Shown here: positions 22,801 through 34,198 of the stretch, piece after piece
Layout of the letters: each line of letters begins with the position of its first letter
Numbering within the stretch: position 1 is the first letter of the stretch
DNA from: Pristionchus mayeri
Lineage: Eukaryota; Nematoda; Chromadorea; Rhabditida; Neodiplogasteridae
Direction: 5' to 3'
Assembly: GCA_036245805.1 (NCBI GenBank)
Contig: BTRK01000003.1
Span: forward strand, 12,192,464-12,256,463
DNA length: 64,000 nucleotides
Notes under the pieces: model-generated
Told to the model about the DNA's origin: nothing
What the model saw: only the letters and a program-made list of their open reading frames with translations
Database searches by the model: none
Position numbers and translations under genes: made by a program

Positions 22801-25800
22801 TTCATTGAGTGGAAAGTAGAGGTCGAGGGCTTTAAGATGAGTGGCGGTATTCAGAGCATCGCCTTCAAGCACGTTATATAGCTTTGAAGTTTCGAGTTGA
22901 TTTGAAGTCATTTCATTAGAGGCAAACCGCACCCTTTTCACAGCGAAGCAGAGAATGAGAGGCGGGGCGACCTTCGACATTTAAAAAGGGACTGTCAGCA
23001 AAGTTGAACTTTTAACGCTGTCATAACCATGTCCTAGTTTTGCACAACCATAAGAGATTCTGAAAATTTCACATTCATATCACGTCCCTCACGAGAGAAT
23101 CGATCTGATCTTGGGAAAGGGGGCATTTTTGGCTCTCGGGTTTTCGATGGTTTTGAGCTTCCCTAGACTCAACTAAGCCCCCCCCCCTAAACGGAATAGT
23201 TCATACGACCATTCCTCTTCGAGTTGCTGCACCGGTCGCTCATTCACGTCTTACTTTTCCGACCACTCGTTCACCCAGCTAACTTTCGATACACTATCGA
23301 CCAGTATAGTTCATTAGGCCATGGTTTAATTTTTGGTGGCACCACATTCAACGAGGTGTAATTTGAAAACCGCTCGAAAAATATCTTCAATTTTGATATG
23401 GTGGATGCGATTTTCCGAGACGATTCGATTGAGGGGCTTATGCTCTCATATCTCGGGAGGCAAGTTAGTTCCGCATGTGAGAAACATTTTCAAATGATTT
23501 GAACTTATTTTTGACAGTGGATTTTAATTAAATTTCCCATCATTCCACTCTGACATAGTTCAGGCGCACGGATTTTCAAATAAGTTTCACGGAATGATTG
23601 GGTGAAAAGATAATACATACCAGTTATTCAACTTATTTGAAAAGCCGTGCGGCAGAACACTGTCAGAGCGGAATGAGGTGAAATTTAATTAAAATCCACT
23701 GCCAAAAATAAGTTCAAATCATTTGAAAATGTTTCTCCCATGCGGAACTAACTTACCTCCCGAGATATGAGAGCATGAGCCCCTCAATATAATCGTCTCG
23801 GGAAAACGCATTCACCATATCAAAATTGAAAATATTTTTCGAGCGGTTTTCAAATTACACCTCGTCGAATGTGGTGCCACCAAAAATTAAACCATGGCCT
23901 AATGAACTAAACTGGTCGATAGAGCATCGAAAGTTAGCTGGGTAAACGAGAAATGAGCTTTCTAACTTACTCACGAAGTGTTCTTAGTGGTCGGGAAAGT
24001 AAGACGTGAGTGAGCGACCGATACAACAACTCGAAGAGGAATGGTCGTATGAACTATTCCGGTTAGGGGGGTCTTAGTTGAGTCTAGGGAAGCTCAAAAC
24101 CATCGAAAACCCGAGAGCCAAAAATGCCCCCTTCCCCAAGATCAGTCATTTTGAGTCGATTCTCTCGTGAGGGGCGTGATATCTCTATTTTGAACTGAGT
24201 TAACATTAGCTTGCATATTTCTAAGGAGGGCATAGGGAAGGGACGTGCGGGAATTCAAATATCTGGAGGATCTGTCAAAATATTGGTGGGAATCGAACCC
24301 ACAACCTCTCGATCACATGGCGGCCGATGGTTGACTACCCTCCTAGCTCGCGCAATGATCTTGGAGGGCTAGGTCATGGTTGTGACAGCGTCAAAAGTTT
24401 AACTTTGCTGACACTCCTTCTTTAATTTCAATTATGCTTTTCTCATGTATTAAAGAAGGAGTAACACGAATGGATGCTAGGGAGTCCCACCACGAAGATA
24501 TTGCGCTCGCAATGGGAAACTGTAGCCAAATTACCCCAAAAACGAGGTAAACATTATGTAGAGCAAGTGAAACATAAACGAACTAGTCACAACCCTGCGC
24601 TGTCAATGAACTTTGAGCGTATGCAAATAGCCTCAGAGCTGTCTGTGAAATTTCGGATAAAGTGATTTATGATCGGGTTGTCGGGTTCTATTAGACTCAC
24701 ATTGGCTAATTGAACTAATTTTTCGTGTCACTCCTTCTTTAACATAACTCTTCTGAGAGATAGCAGAAGGTGATTTACAAAAACTTCAAATTGCTTGAAT
24801 CGATCTCCCATTATCAGAATCGATGCATCTAAGGATAAAGAACTTTTGTTTTAAATTTCGGAGCCGTAAATTGCAAACAGCCTAAAAGCCGGCTCACAAA
24901 ATTTGTAAAGTTTGGCAGGTCACAATTCCTTTCTTTTTTGAGATACAAAGTCGAAAAAAAAAGTAAACGAACCGCCTTTTAGAGCTGAACAACTTTCATG
25001 TTAGAAGAAAAACCATTTGAGAATCATAAAATATATATAATTCAAGAAAAGCGATTTTTCGATAACTTTATTAACAGTTTTTTGGGTGTCTCCGAAAAAA
25101 AGATCCCATGTGTAAATTAGATCTCTACGTATTCGTAATCTACGTACTTTCTTACCACAAAGAATTGTATTGACATAATTTAGAAAAATTGACATCACAT
25201 ATTTTTATGCGTCAAAACTTTCATGTTTAAACACAAACAGTCGCGTCCAAAATGAATGCAGATACCGTTTCCAGCCTCCAATCACCTTCATGTTTTGCAA
25301 GGGAGTCATTATGGAGCACATAAACGTGATTGTATGCCGAAATTGCAAAAATGGGAAATTTTTAAAATTTCGATTTTTCGACGTTTTTGACCGAAAAAAT
25401 CGAAATTTTGAAATATTCGATTTTGCCAATTTTGTCATAGGAGCACGTTGATATGCTCCTGAACGACAAATCAAGGGTCTTTATTTCCTACATTCTCTCG
25501 GAATACCTCTGTTAACTGAACTATGACAAGCTTTATTCGTAACACATTTGAAACATATTTTAAATTAAATGTCGATGGTTGACCATCCTCTCATTCTGCA
25601 CATGGCTGTGAAAAGCGCGCGGTCTGCCTGTAATGAAATGACTTCAAATCAACTCGAAACTTCAAAGCTATATAACGCCTCTCATGAGAGAATCGAGCTG
25701 AGCATGGGAATGGCGAAATGAGTTCGAACCGGTTTCGGGCACCCTGAGGCATGCCTGAGTGACCCCCGAAATGTTATTGTGCACACTTCGTTTTGGAGCT

Positions 25801-28294
25801 CCCTACGTAGGGTCGGATTACGGCACCTCCTACTTTGAGAGCTGTTTTATTGGATACGGTGATAGATAGAGCAAAATTGACCTCTGAGTGACCCCAACTC
25901 ATTTTTTGAGCTCTATCGATCTATACAAACAAATTTCTCTAAAACTCAGTTTTAACAGTGGTGCACTGAAGGTCAATTTTCTCAAAAATGTATGTAAAGC
26001 AGCAGCTCAAATTGTCAGGGTAGATGCAGCTCAGCGAGAGCTTTCCAATGAATGGTTTGCGAAAAAAATGCGGGCACGGTGGTGAGAGTTTCGCCCATTT
26101 AACTTTATCTGGATCGTTTGAACTTTATTTTTCCACAAGCGAATTAATTTCAGACCGCTCTTTTCGGAGCGCTCGGCCGAAAATGATCGATTTCCTTTCG
26201 CTATCCCCGTTGAAAATAAAGTGCAAACGATCCAGACGAAGTTAAAAGGGCGAAACTCTCACCACCGTGCCCGAATGTTTTTTCGTAAACCACTTATTGG
26301 AAAGATCTCGCTGAGCTGCATCTACTGTGAAAATTTCAGTTGATTCTTTACCTACATTTTTGAGAAAATAGACCTGAAGTGTACCACTCTTAAAAATGGA
26401 TTTTAGAGAAATTGGTTTCTATAGATCGGTAGAGCTCAAAAAATGAGTTGGGATCACTGAGTGGTCAAGTTTGCTCTATCTTGCACCGTATCCAAGAAAA
26501 CTGTTCTCAAAGTGGGTGATGGCGATATCCGACCCCACGTAGGGACACACAGATTTCGGGGGTCACTCATACATGACTCAGGGTGCCCGAAACCGGTTAG
26601 AACTCATTTCATGATTTCAGCTCCATTCCCAGGAATGGATTTTAGCTCGATTTTCTCGTGAATGGCGTGATATAACTTGCGTGAAGGCGATGCTTTGAAT
26701 ACCGCCAACTACTTATTTTCGACCTCTACTTTCCACTCAATGAATTTCGCTTGCGTCTTTACCATAGAGTTTTAGAAAAGGTGAATATAGCATTGTTCAA
26801 GGTCATTTTCATGAGTTCTAGTTTGTATACATCGATAGAGCTCAAAAAGTTAGTGGGAGTCAATCAGAGGACGATTTCTGTTCAAAGTGAAGGGGAACGG
26901 ATAAAATCAAGGTTAAAGGTGGGTACCAGAACTAACGACCCGGTACCAGGGCCTTCAGAACGATCGTATGCAAACGGGTTTCTGAGGATCTCTCTGATAG
27001 AGATAAACCTACTCATTAGTGGAAAATCACCATTCCCGTTTGTTCGGCCTAATCCGATAAATGTTCAATTCAGTTCGATTCTTAGGTGACAGGCGTGATA
27101 TACGGTAGTTGACTCGATGCTAATTATTGATTGGCATGCGGGAATTCTCCGACTGCTAAGTATTGACTATTTACGGTCCTTTTATGTGTCAATCCTTTCT
27201 GACGTCATCAGGCCCTCCTCCTATTTCGCAATCTAGGCATACGAATGGAATTGCGCTTTATATATAGGTATAAATAGATATTGCACCTCAGAAACGTTCC
27301 CGAACAGGCAACACATGTTTTTTTTACATTAATAGAACCTTAATAATACATGTTCAGAAACTAGCATATTGCCGGTTCACTATGCCATTTCTCAACCATG
27401 CCGAGAAAAAATGCTTCATGGACCGAATCTATCATATGTTTGATCGATGTTATGGCATTAAGACACTTAAAATCGATGTTGCGATGGCGAAGAGCTTTGC
27501 ATCACATCAACCTATACCTCGCACTTACGCAAAAGTTCATGAAATGACCTTCCATAGCATTAATTCGTTCGAAGCGGATGTGTAAGTGATATTATGACAA
27601 CATATTATAATTGCATGCTTCGAAATTACAGGCCAGATATTGAGAAAGTCGCCAAATCGTTCACAGTAAGGCATCTGAAACTTTGGAAATCGGGCTCCAG
27701 CATTACCATTTCGAATTCGCTAAGTGGGTTGCAGAAGATTCTAGTTCCTTTATGATCCATTCTGAATGTTCGCTACTTGGAAAAGTTACTTTGAAAAAAT
27801 ATACAAATGAAATCATAGAGCATATATCAAAGTATAAAATTCCAGATAATCCTTCTGTTCATTCATTTGTGAGAGCATTCAGACAACGTCAAGATCAAAG
27901 AATATGGTCTTCCTTGAAGTTGATCATAACTGAGCAGAATTCAAGGCCTTCAATGAATTCGATTAAGGACAAATGGCTAAGCGAGGTGAGGGAAGCTTGG
28001 AAAACAGCTCTTGTTTTGTGGGATCTTACAGTGGCGGAGCACACACAATGCAAATAGTTATTTACTGGCAAGAGCGTAATTCAACGTATTTCGACAAGAG
28101 AGTAGAGCGTAATTCGGTTCAGCGTCTCATCATTTCGCATTGTCTCTTTTTTGAGAGTGAAAAATGAAGAAACCGCTTCCCGGAAACCGGCATTGTTACT
28201 GATATGTCATTTCCAGGTTCGCGCAGTTCAAGACGCAACGAGTATTGGAGCTCACTTTATTTTCAACGTCTCTCTTCCGGCGGAAATCGAGTGA
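16865..28294 (+). CDS. F-box-like protein split by 10 kb of insertions
   Basis: Exons are 16865-16969 (NLPSDLIRGII, LESFDNFRM), 20666-20857 (ILVRWNTLSLEHLS), 27358-27581 (MFDRCYGIKTLKIDVAMA), 27632-27723 (PDIEKVAKSFTVRHLKLW), 27846-27985 (NPSVHSFVRAF) and 28217-28294. All five junctions join in phase (0, 0, 2, 1, 0) at canonical GT/AG sites, giving about 268 residues. Intron 1 is 3.7 kb and contains a mariner and a second TIR element. Intron 2 is 6.5 kb and contains a large palindrome whose left arm is an inverted copy of exons 3-5. The last exon is 25 codons against 36 in the 9517 gene and ends just before a stretch that would continue the family motif one frame over, so the tail is probably shortened by a small indel. 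Whether such a long transcript is spliced correctly cannot be judged from sequence. Confidence 0.6.
17194..18440 (-). mobile_element. mariner transposon
   Basis: The inverted ends are TTGGGGTGTCCGGAAAGTTC and the inverse GAACTTTCCGGACACTCCAA, with a TA target duplication at 17192-17193 and 18441-18442. Length is 1247 bp, near the normal ~1.3 kb of mariners. It carries a decayed transposase and sits in intron 1 of the 16865 gene. Confidence 0.88.
17258..18291 (-). pseudogene. mariner transposase, two frameshifts
   Basis: Residues 1-141 (18291-17866) carry the helix-turn-helix DNA-binding region (SVKEAHSALAQSEG, CYKWFSRFKKGEFGLDD). A frameshift near 17880 leads to a second frame with ATDEKWITYDN, holding the first catalytic Asp. 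One extra base near 17550 moves the rest to a third frame with AKMTQKKIDELKI and PPYSPDLSPCDYH. The second catalytic Asp (ILLLMD) survives at the break, and 34 residues separate it from the last Asp, so the D,D34D signature of mariner is intact in parts. The frameshifts make it inactive. Confidence 0.88.
18447..18523. mobile_element. short hairpin MITE (GGCACTAGGT family)
   Basis: It starts GGCACTAGGTAGGATGAGAA and ends GGTTCTAGTACC, with inner pairs GCCTTTAATGTATCAGAGGC. It is the same family as 8331-8412 and sits in intron 1 of the 16865 gene, a few bases from the mariner. Confidence 0.6.
18547..20636. mobile_element. TIR element, ~2.1 kb, transposase decayed
   Basis: The left end TAAGACTGTTGCATAAGTTC pairs with GAACTTATGCAACAGCCTTA at the right, with TA on both sides (18545-18546, 20637-20638). 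The TA duplication suggests Tc1/mariner. No long open frame remains; degenerate pieces on the minus strand near 20260-20460 may be the last of the transposase. The rest of the 2 kb gives no readable gene. Confidence 0.6.
21501..22182 (-). pseudogene. inverted copy of exons 3-5 of the 16865 F-box gene
   Basis: The minus strand repeats exon 3 (22182-21959), exon 4 and exon 5 of the 27358-27985 segment, introns included. The 67 residues from MPFLNHAEKK to FEADV are identical, and exon 5 differs by one residue (AEDFSS against AEDSSS). Matching stops inside exon 5 after DKWL. Beyond that the minus strand reads EVRNAFLPEEEFETEENSI then a stop. It has no F-box exons and lies within intron 2 of its parent, facing the other way, so it is a duplicated fragment rather than an independent gene. 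Confidence 0.8.
23077..24182. mobile_element. foldback element, ATATCACGCC family
   Basis: The ends are ATATCACGTCCCTCACG and CGTGAGGGGCGTGATAT, with arms pairing around a centre near 23630. It interrupts the TTAA MITE and shares the GAGTTGCTGCACCGGTCG landmark with the copy at 5745-6899. Confidence 0.72.
24285..24355 (-). other. tRNA-like sequence, not a functional tRNA
   Basis: On the minus strand, GAGCTAGGAGGGTAGTC resembles an A box and GTGGGTTCGATTCCCAC is a perfect T-arm/B box. The anticodon stem pairs poorly. It is part of the MITE, homologous to 12060-12126. Confidence 0.55.
24454..24738. mobile_element. short TTAA-flanked MITE
   Basis: TTAA occurs at 24450-24453 and 24739-24742. 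The ends are AGAAGGAGTAACACGAA and TTCGTGTCACTCCTTCT. It shares the AGAAGGAGT tip with the other TTAA elements here but has a different interior. Confidence 0.7.
25671..26674. mobile_element. foldback element, ATATCACGCC family
   Basis: The left end TATAACGCCTCTCATGAGAG pairs with CTCGTGAATGGCGTGATATA, with its centre near 26170. The left arm of the surrounding palindrome reads straight through this point (AGCTATATAACGTGC near 22870-22885), giving the empty site. Confidence 0.68.
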
Positions 28295-28828
28295 TTATTT
28301 ATATTGGCGCCCGACGCCAATGAATTATTATAAATCGTAATTTTTTCTCCAAATGTTCCTTCATTTTCATTATAATTTTGACCTGCCGTTAGCTTCATTT
28401 CTCACACTCTGGACTGGTCGGTATATTGGCGAGTGAGTATGCACAATAACGAGACCGTGATATCGACATTCGCGCACATTAATTTGCATCGTTGTAACGA
28501 TATTTGCCCAAAAATAAAATATTGAATGGAATTGTTTCAGTGTATTCGCTTATTATTTGGTTCTTATATACGAAATCGATGCACACGGTTCTTAGCGGAT
28601 TTCTTAACTTGTTTTTTTAAAGATTTTTTTGTTAGATCTATTCATTGTTTTGATGTATTTGTCGCATTGGTTATCCTGGTAGTGCTAAATCATGTTCATC
28701 CTCCCAGAATAATATATTACGCGCCTAACATGCGTACAAGTGTGAGCCACCCGCTTTTTAGTTGCGCGTATATGTCGTATCTTATATTATATGTCTTATC
28801 TGTCTGGCTTATCTGAAGCCCACGTTAT

Positions 28829-31668
28829 TTGTTTATGCGATATTTTGACATACATAAGGCAGCTCTAATCGGGTTGTCGTCAGCACCATTCGATCTTAAT
28901 CTCGCCAATTTGCATTCGGATGTGATCCGAACAATCATCACAACTGGGAAGGAGTCGCTGGAAAACTGCGTAATGGTAAGTTCATTCCGACTGCTCAAGT
29001 CCATGATAGGAAACACATGCATTTGCTTAGACTTCTAAATGTATGTCGTCGTTAATCAAGCATTCATTATTGATGTAGTCATTCTTGAATTTGGTTTAGA
29101 GATAAGATAAATTGTATTCAAAAATTAAGCAGGCTAAGAGTGTGCCTCAAAGAAGGGGTTGCTAGAAACACCTACTGGTCAAACCACTCATTCTTTAAAG
29201 GAGGAATAGAGACAAAATTAAAAATTTTACTCTTTCTTGGCCATTTCCTAGCGTTCACCAACGTAAGAGTTTCTGAAATTGCCATCTATTTAGCTCTGAT
29301 CTGAAATGAGTTATCGCAACTTGGCTGATTGCAAGCCAAATTTTCTTGCAAAATTTCTCAGGGAAAGAGCTAGAGAGCGCGCGAGGCGAGAGAGTGACTC
29401 TCTCGTTTCTCTAACCGCTGCGTGGTTGCCGAGACTCCTTCTTTAATACCAACACGCAATACATATTACGAAGACATTAAAGTTGTTTCAGATATCTCCG
29501 CGTTGGCGTTCATTGACACTAGAATGTCGCCCTGTCATCGAACTATTTTCAATGCGAATCCTTGGGAACGGATGCCTAAGGCTTCGCATAAGAGTTGCTC
29601 GCCATCTTCAGAACTTTTTTGTATTGAACGGATGGAAACTTTACTCCAATTGCAATGTAAGACACATTATTGCTCGAATATAGAAAATTTATGATTCAGG
29701 AAGTCGAGGGTTTGCTGACTCTACTATTCAGAGACATTTTTGATCAACAAAGGAATGTGAAACGAATCTACAGTATCCTTGAAAGAAGCTCGCGTGTTAA
29801 GAAACTTGAAATCGAAATTGGATTTGCTAGACAATTGGCATCTAATGGACTTCTTCGAAGATCATATTGTAATGTTGATGAGCGGAAATGTACGCATTAT
29901 AATTGGAAATGCAAAGCATCGTTTCACTATCCTCTGAGCTATATGTCGGATGAAAACTATAACGTCATGCCGCATTTGAAATATCAAAAATACATTCCAT
30001 CATAGTTCTCATCCGACATAGTGCCTCGCTCTATGGATAGGGAAATTTGAGGATGAAGAGTCTAATCAGTCCTTTCATTGCTAATTCGGTAACAATTTTT
30101 TTCAGGTCGACTATCCAAAATGTCGCAGAATCATTTAACTCGAAACGGTGCACACTCAATCAATCATGTAGCAGTTTAAACATTACGACATCATTGAGTG
30201 AGAACTTTTTTCTATGGTGTTGGATTATTTCAAATTGATATTTTCGTGTTGGTTTCGACTGAACAAAGAAGATGATCTAATAATGAAATTTGATGTAGTA
30301 AAAATTAAAGTAACAAGTATTGCAAAATCTCCATTTAGATAATCCATCAGTCGTAGCATTCGTAAGAGCGTTCGTTCTCAGTGAAACGCTTCGGAATTTG
30401 CATGCGTTGAATTTCAAAATAATCATGAAATACTCAACGCTATCTAATTTCCATGAGCTGTGGCAAAGCCAGGCTGACAGTCTATCACGAAATGCGAAGG
30501 TAAATTCTAGGAATACATATATATTAGGTTGGTGCAAAAGTTTCTTTACAAAATCACTTCCCCAGTTTTCGTGATATTTCTTGCTTCGCTATCGAAAAAT
30601 CTTGATGTGGTGTTTCTTATTATATTAGTAGATGTATACTCTCCATAGCGCACATTTGCTCAATTCTGCTTGATCGGGTGTTCAGGCGAAGTAAGATGAC
30701 AAATTCAAAAAAATCAAATTTCTGCCGGATTATTTGATAGATTATTTCTCTATACATTGTAGTGATTATACCACAATAACAGTATTTTCGTAAAGTACAT
30801 TTACTCTGATTTATATTGTATGTGCTGAGCCAGATCAGTCATGAAACAGCTTGCTAAGGGAGGGACGACTTTCGGAAACATTAGTTCTTGAAACTAGCAT
30901 AATTTTAATAATCGCGCTCTACAATTTTGCCGGATAAGCAATTGGTCCCATACTAAGCTAAATTAGAAGATCCTATTATGTTAATGCTCCAATAGAAAAA
31001 TGGTCGTGATTCATTGTTCCTCTCAAGAGCAGCACTTTTCAATGTGATGTACATTTACTGGGAAGATCGACGGAATCAGTCTTTTCCACCTCATAAGATT
31101 TCCACGAGATTACAAAACCACCAGTTCAAGGATTCGGCGGACATATCGATCGTTAGTGATCAACTTAGTAAAAGAACGAAAATGGTATTCCGTTCACTTA
31201 AATGTTACGATAATTTTTGCCGAACACCTAAAAAACGAAAATTTATGAATTTTGGAATACATTTTTCCCGCGATCAACGTAAGCTCGATTCGATATAAAC
31301 CAATGATTGTGGCGCATCTATGCTGACTCAAATAATAACTGAGTAGTTTTTGGAACAAGTAAAGCAATTACGACAAAACTTCGAAAATACCTTGTAAAGA
31401 AACTTTTGCACCAACCTAATACAAAATGTAACCGTTTAGTCATGTGAATGATGTGACGATTATCCGAACTTTAAAGTCGTGTAAATACACAATAAGCCGC
31501 GGTTCCTTCTCACTAACTAACGGGAATTGGTGTCGCCTATGCGATTGCTACATTGCTGCATCGCGGCGCTCTCCCTTCTTTCATCATTGTCTTCTCGGGG
31601 ACACGAGGTCGGATGATCAGCATCAGATGATAACCCTCCGGATGATATCCAAAAACATCCTTCTCTAA
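28829..31668 (+). CDS. F-box-like gene, partly degraded
   Basis: Exon 1 (28829-28975) has NLHSDVIRTIITTGKESLEN, with the usual Pro of LPSD replaced by His. Exon 2 (29492-29656) starts ISPRWRSLTLE. Exon 3 starts at 29700 and has SILERSSRVKKLEIEIGFA. It then loses the family frame after NVDE and runs into a hairpin MITE (29941-30025). Exon 4 (30106-30197, 92 nt) and exon 5 (30339-30499, NPSVVAFVRAF) keep the usual lengths and phases. A mariner-type MITE fills intron 5. A tail-like segment from about 31438 (VNDVTIIRTLKS) probably ends the gene, but its junction is unclear. The break at exon 3 suggests a pseudogene. Confidence 0.5.
29199..29442. mobile_element. TTAA-flanked short element
   Basis: TTAA occurs at 29195-29198 and 29443-29446. 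The outer bases AGGAGGAATAGAGAC and GAGACTCCTTCT are imperfectly inverted. It belongs to the AGAAGGAGT-tip group and lies in intron 1 of the 28829 gene. Confidence 0.55.
29941..30025. mobile_element. short hairpin MITE (GGCACTAGGT family)
   Basis: ATGTCGGATGAAAACTATAA pairs with CATAGTTCTCATCCGACATA. It lies at the point where exon 3 of the 28829 gene loses its frame. Confidence 0.6.
30524..31419. mobile_element. mariner-type MITE (TTAGGTTGGTGCAAAAGT ends)
   Basis: The ends TTAGGTTGGTGCAAAAGTTT and AAACTTTTGCACCAACCTAA are inverted, with TA at 30522-30523 and 31420-31421. This end sequence is typical of irritans-type mariners. The 896-bp body encodes no readable transposase. Confidence 0.82.
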
Positions 31669-32176
31669 TGTTTTCACTGAACACTTCTTAACATAGTGGG
31701 AAAGCACTGTTGAAATACCCGAGGGTGATCATCCGACCTAGTGTCCATCAGGAAATACGAAAAGAACAAAATGAATGATAAACAAATTGAATATTGAGGT
31801 GAACGCAGCACCGAACTGTGTAGAAGACGGAAATTCGAAGTGCGCGATAATACGCGTTACACGAGATTAACTCAATGATTAAGTCACAAAATATAGCGAC
31901 CATACATCTCGCATTTTATCAAATCTCATCAACCTCTGAATATTCACAATCATCCAATCGATTCAATAATTGGTCTATCATTTATTATGTTTTCCCATAT
32001 CCACATCCTCTATCTATTGTGCTTCAATCTCTGTGTTTGGGCAGTCAATAACGTATCATGCATCGTTGCGCAAATAAATAATTGCATGTATCTCTCGGTG
32101 AAATGTCTAATTTTTGTGAAGGTAACATTTCCAGATACAAAATAAAAAAAGAGGTATGCGTTAGATATACATGTAA

Positions 32177-34198
32177 GAGAGGAATCGGGAGATATTCGAG
32201 AACTCTGAGGCCTGCCGGGACGTAGGATTTCATGATTTTTAAATTGGCTGAAAAATTGAGTATAAGTACTTCGAAACGCGCTCTTTTGAATGGCGTTGGC
32301 CGATTTCGCGAAAAAAAAATTTTGTCGACGTGGCATGCTCTAGAAGTGGGCGGAGTCTCGATTTTTTCGGAAAAAACCGATCTTTGACTCAATTTTTTGG
32401 CATTTTCCGGTAAAGATACGAACAAATTGTCAACAGACTAATGAAAGAGGAATGTGAGATGAACATTTTTCTTTCTTTGGATGGGTCAAAACCCAAAAAT
32501 TGCATCTAGGGTCCAACTTTAGCGAAGTTTTCGAAACATCTGAAAATACCGAAAAGGTCTGGTTGGCATTATGCGCGATTTATTATCACTCCTGGGTACT
32601 TTAATTTCTTGTACATATCATAGAGATCGAGTCATGCGTTGTAATGTTGCACTCGTTTAAGCAAAATCGGTCATGTGAGTCGGGTATAGAGATCATGTTT
32701 ACTGTATGCAAACTAGGTTTTTTTACATCCTAATTGCATTAACACATCATAAAAACATGTTTCCACTTCATTGCCATGTAATTTTCAGTTCCATTTGGTC
32801 ATAGACTCAATTTGAAGTTATTGCGAACTGCCTTCTGGGAAGGTCCAAATTGCCAGGTTTCCGGTGGTAATTGGCGTCAATTCAAAGGGATATCCTCAAC
32901 ATACCATGCAAGAACAATTTTCAGAACGTTTCGTAAATAAAGTAATGCTTCAAATGTAACTTGCTCAATTTGATAATCGAAAAATGCCAAAATACGACAC
33001 GTAATTCAGAAATTATGATATCGCAAACTGATTTGTACCAGCATATAGAGAATTAAGAGCTGAACATTTTATCTGTTGAAAGTAAGCTTCTATCTCTTCA
33101 TTTACGCATGCTACATACTCTAGAAGTTGGATTGAATTATTCAAGAAACCACCGAGAGCGCGCGTTCTGCCCGTCTGCCGCTCTCGCCGTGTGACCTCCC
33201 TCTCTCCCCCTCTATTTAGAGCTCTCCCGCGCGCCTCGGCCTTCGTTTTCTTCCAACTTCTAGACTCTGTAACGCGCGTAAATGAAGAGATAGAAGCTTA
33301 CTTTCAACAGATAAAATGTTCAGCTCTTCATTCTCTATATTCTGGTACAATCAGTTTGCGATATCATAATTTCTAAATTACGTATCGCATTTCGGCATTT
33401 TTCGATTCTCAAATTGAGCAAGTTGCATTTGAATCATTATTTTCTTTCCAAACTGTTCTCAAAATTGCTCCTCCATGGTATTTAGACGATTTCCCTTTGA
33501 ATTGATGCCAATTTAAACCCGAAACCTGATTATTTGGACCTTCTCTGAAGACAGTTCGCAATTTCTTCAAATCGAGTCTACGATCAAATGGACCTGAAAA
33601 TTACATGGAAAAGAAGTGGAAACATGTTATTGTGATGTATTTATGCAATTATGATTCAAAAGAACCAAGGTTGAGTGCAGTGAACATGATGCCTATACCC
33701 GAGCCTCGTGACCGATTTTGCATAAACGAGTGGAACATTACAACGCATGGCTCGATAACAATGGTATATACATGACATTAAAATACACAGGAGGGCTAAT
33801 AAATCGCGCATAGTGCCAACCATTACTTTTTGGTATTTCCAAAATTTTCAAAATCTTCGCCAAAATTGGACCCTAGATGCAATTTTTGGGTTTTCGACCC
33901 AACCAAAGAAAGAAAAATGTTCCTCTCACACTCCTCTTTCATTCGTCTGTTGACAATTTGTTCGTATCTTTATCGGAAAATGCCGAAAAATTGGTTCAAA
34001 GATTGACTTTTTCCGAAAAAATCGAGACTCCGCCCACTTCTGGAGCATGCCACGTCGACAGAACTTTTTTTTCGCGAAATCGGCCAACGCCATTCGAAAG
34101 AGCGCGTTTCGAAGTACTTATACTCAATTTTTCAGCCAATTTAAAAATCATGAATTCCTACGTCCCGGCCTATGTGGAGTCTTTCCCGATTCCTCTCG
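32177..34198. mobile_element. 2-kb palindromic element
   Basis: GAGAGGAATCGGGA at the left pairs with TCCCGATTCCTCTC at the right, and the arms match inward to a nested inverted repeat at about 33085-33310. Overlapping open frames on both strands are mirror artefacts. No transposase is seen. The rest of the 31.7-34.3 kb stretch holds nothing else I can support apart from a GGTCGGATGAT/ATCATCCGACC repeat pair at about 31610-31745. Confidence 0.65.

Larger units (their letters stand above)
22985..24421. mobile_element. TTAA-flanked MITE with a nested foldback element
   Basis: TTAA occurs at 22981-22984 and 24422-24425. The ends AAAGGGACTGTCAGCAAAG and CTTTGCTGACACTCCTTCT match the 11959-12344 element. 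About 1.1 kb of it (23077-24182) is an inserted foldback with ATATCACG ends. A minus-strand tRNA-like segment (24285-24355, T-arm GTGGGTTCGATTCCCAC) corresponds to the one in the 11959 copy. Confidence 0.72.
21564..27979. repeat. large palindrome with gene-derived arms
   Basis: The left arm 21564-22980 (about 1.42 kb) is inverted relative to the right arm 25566-25670 plus 26675-27979 (about 1.42 kb once a foldback insertion is removed). The arms contain F-box exons 3-5 outside and, inside, foldback-type ends (TATATCACGCCTGTCACC at 22438 and its inverse ending 27102). The spacer holds two TTAA-flanked elements. Small differences between the arms show that it is not a simple assembly echo. Confidence 0.75.
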
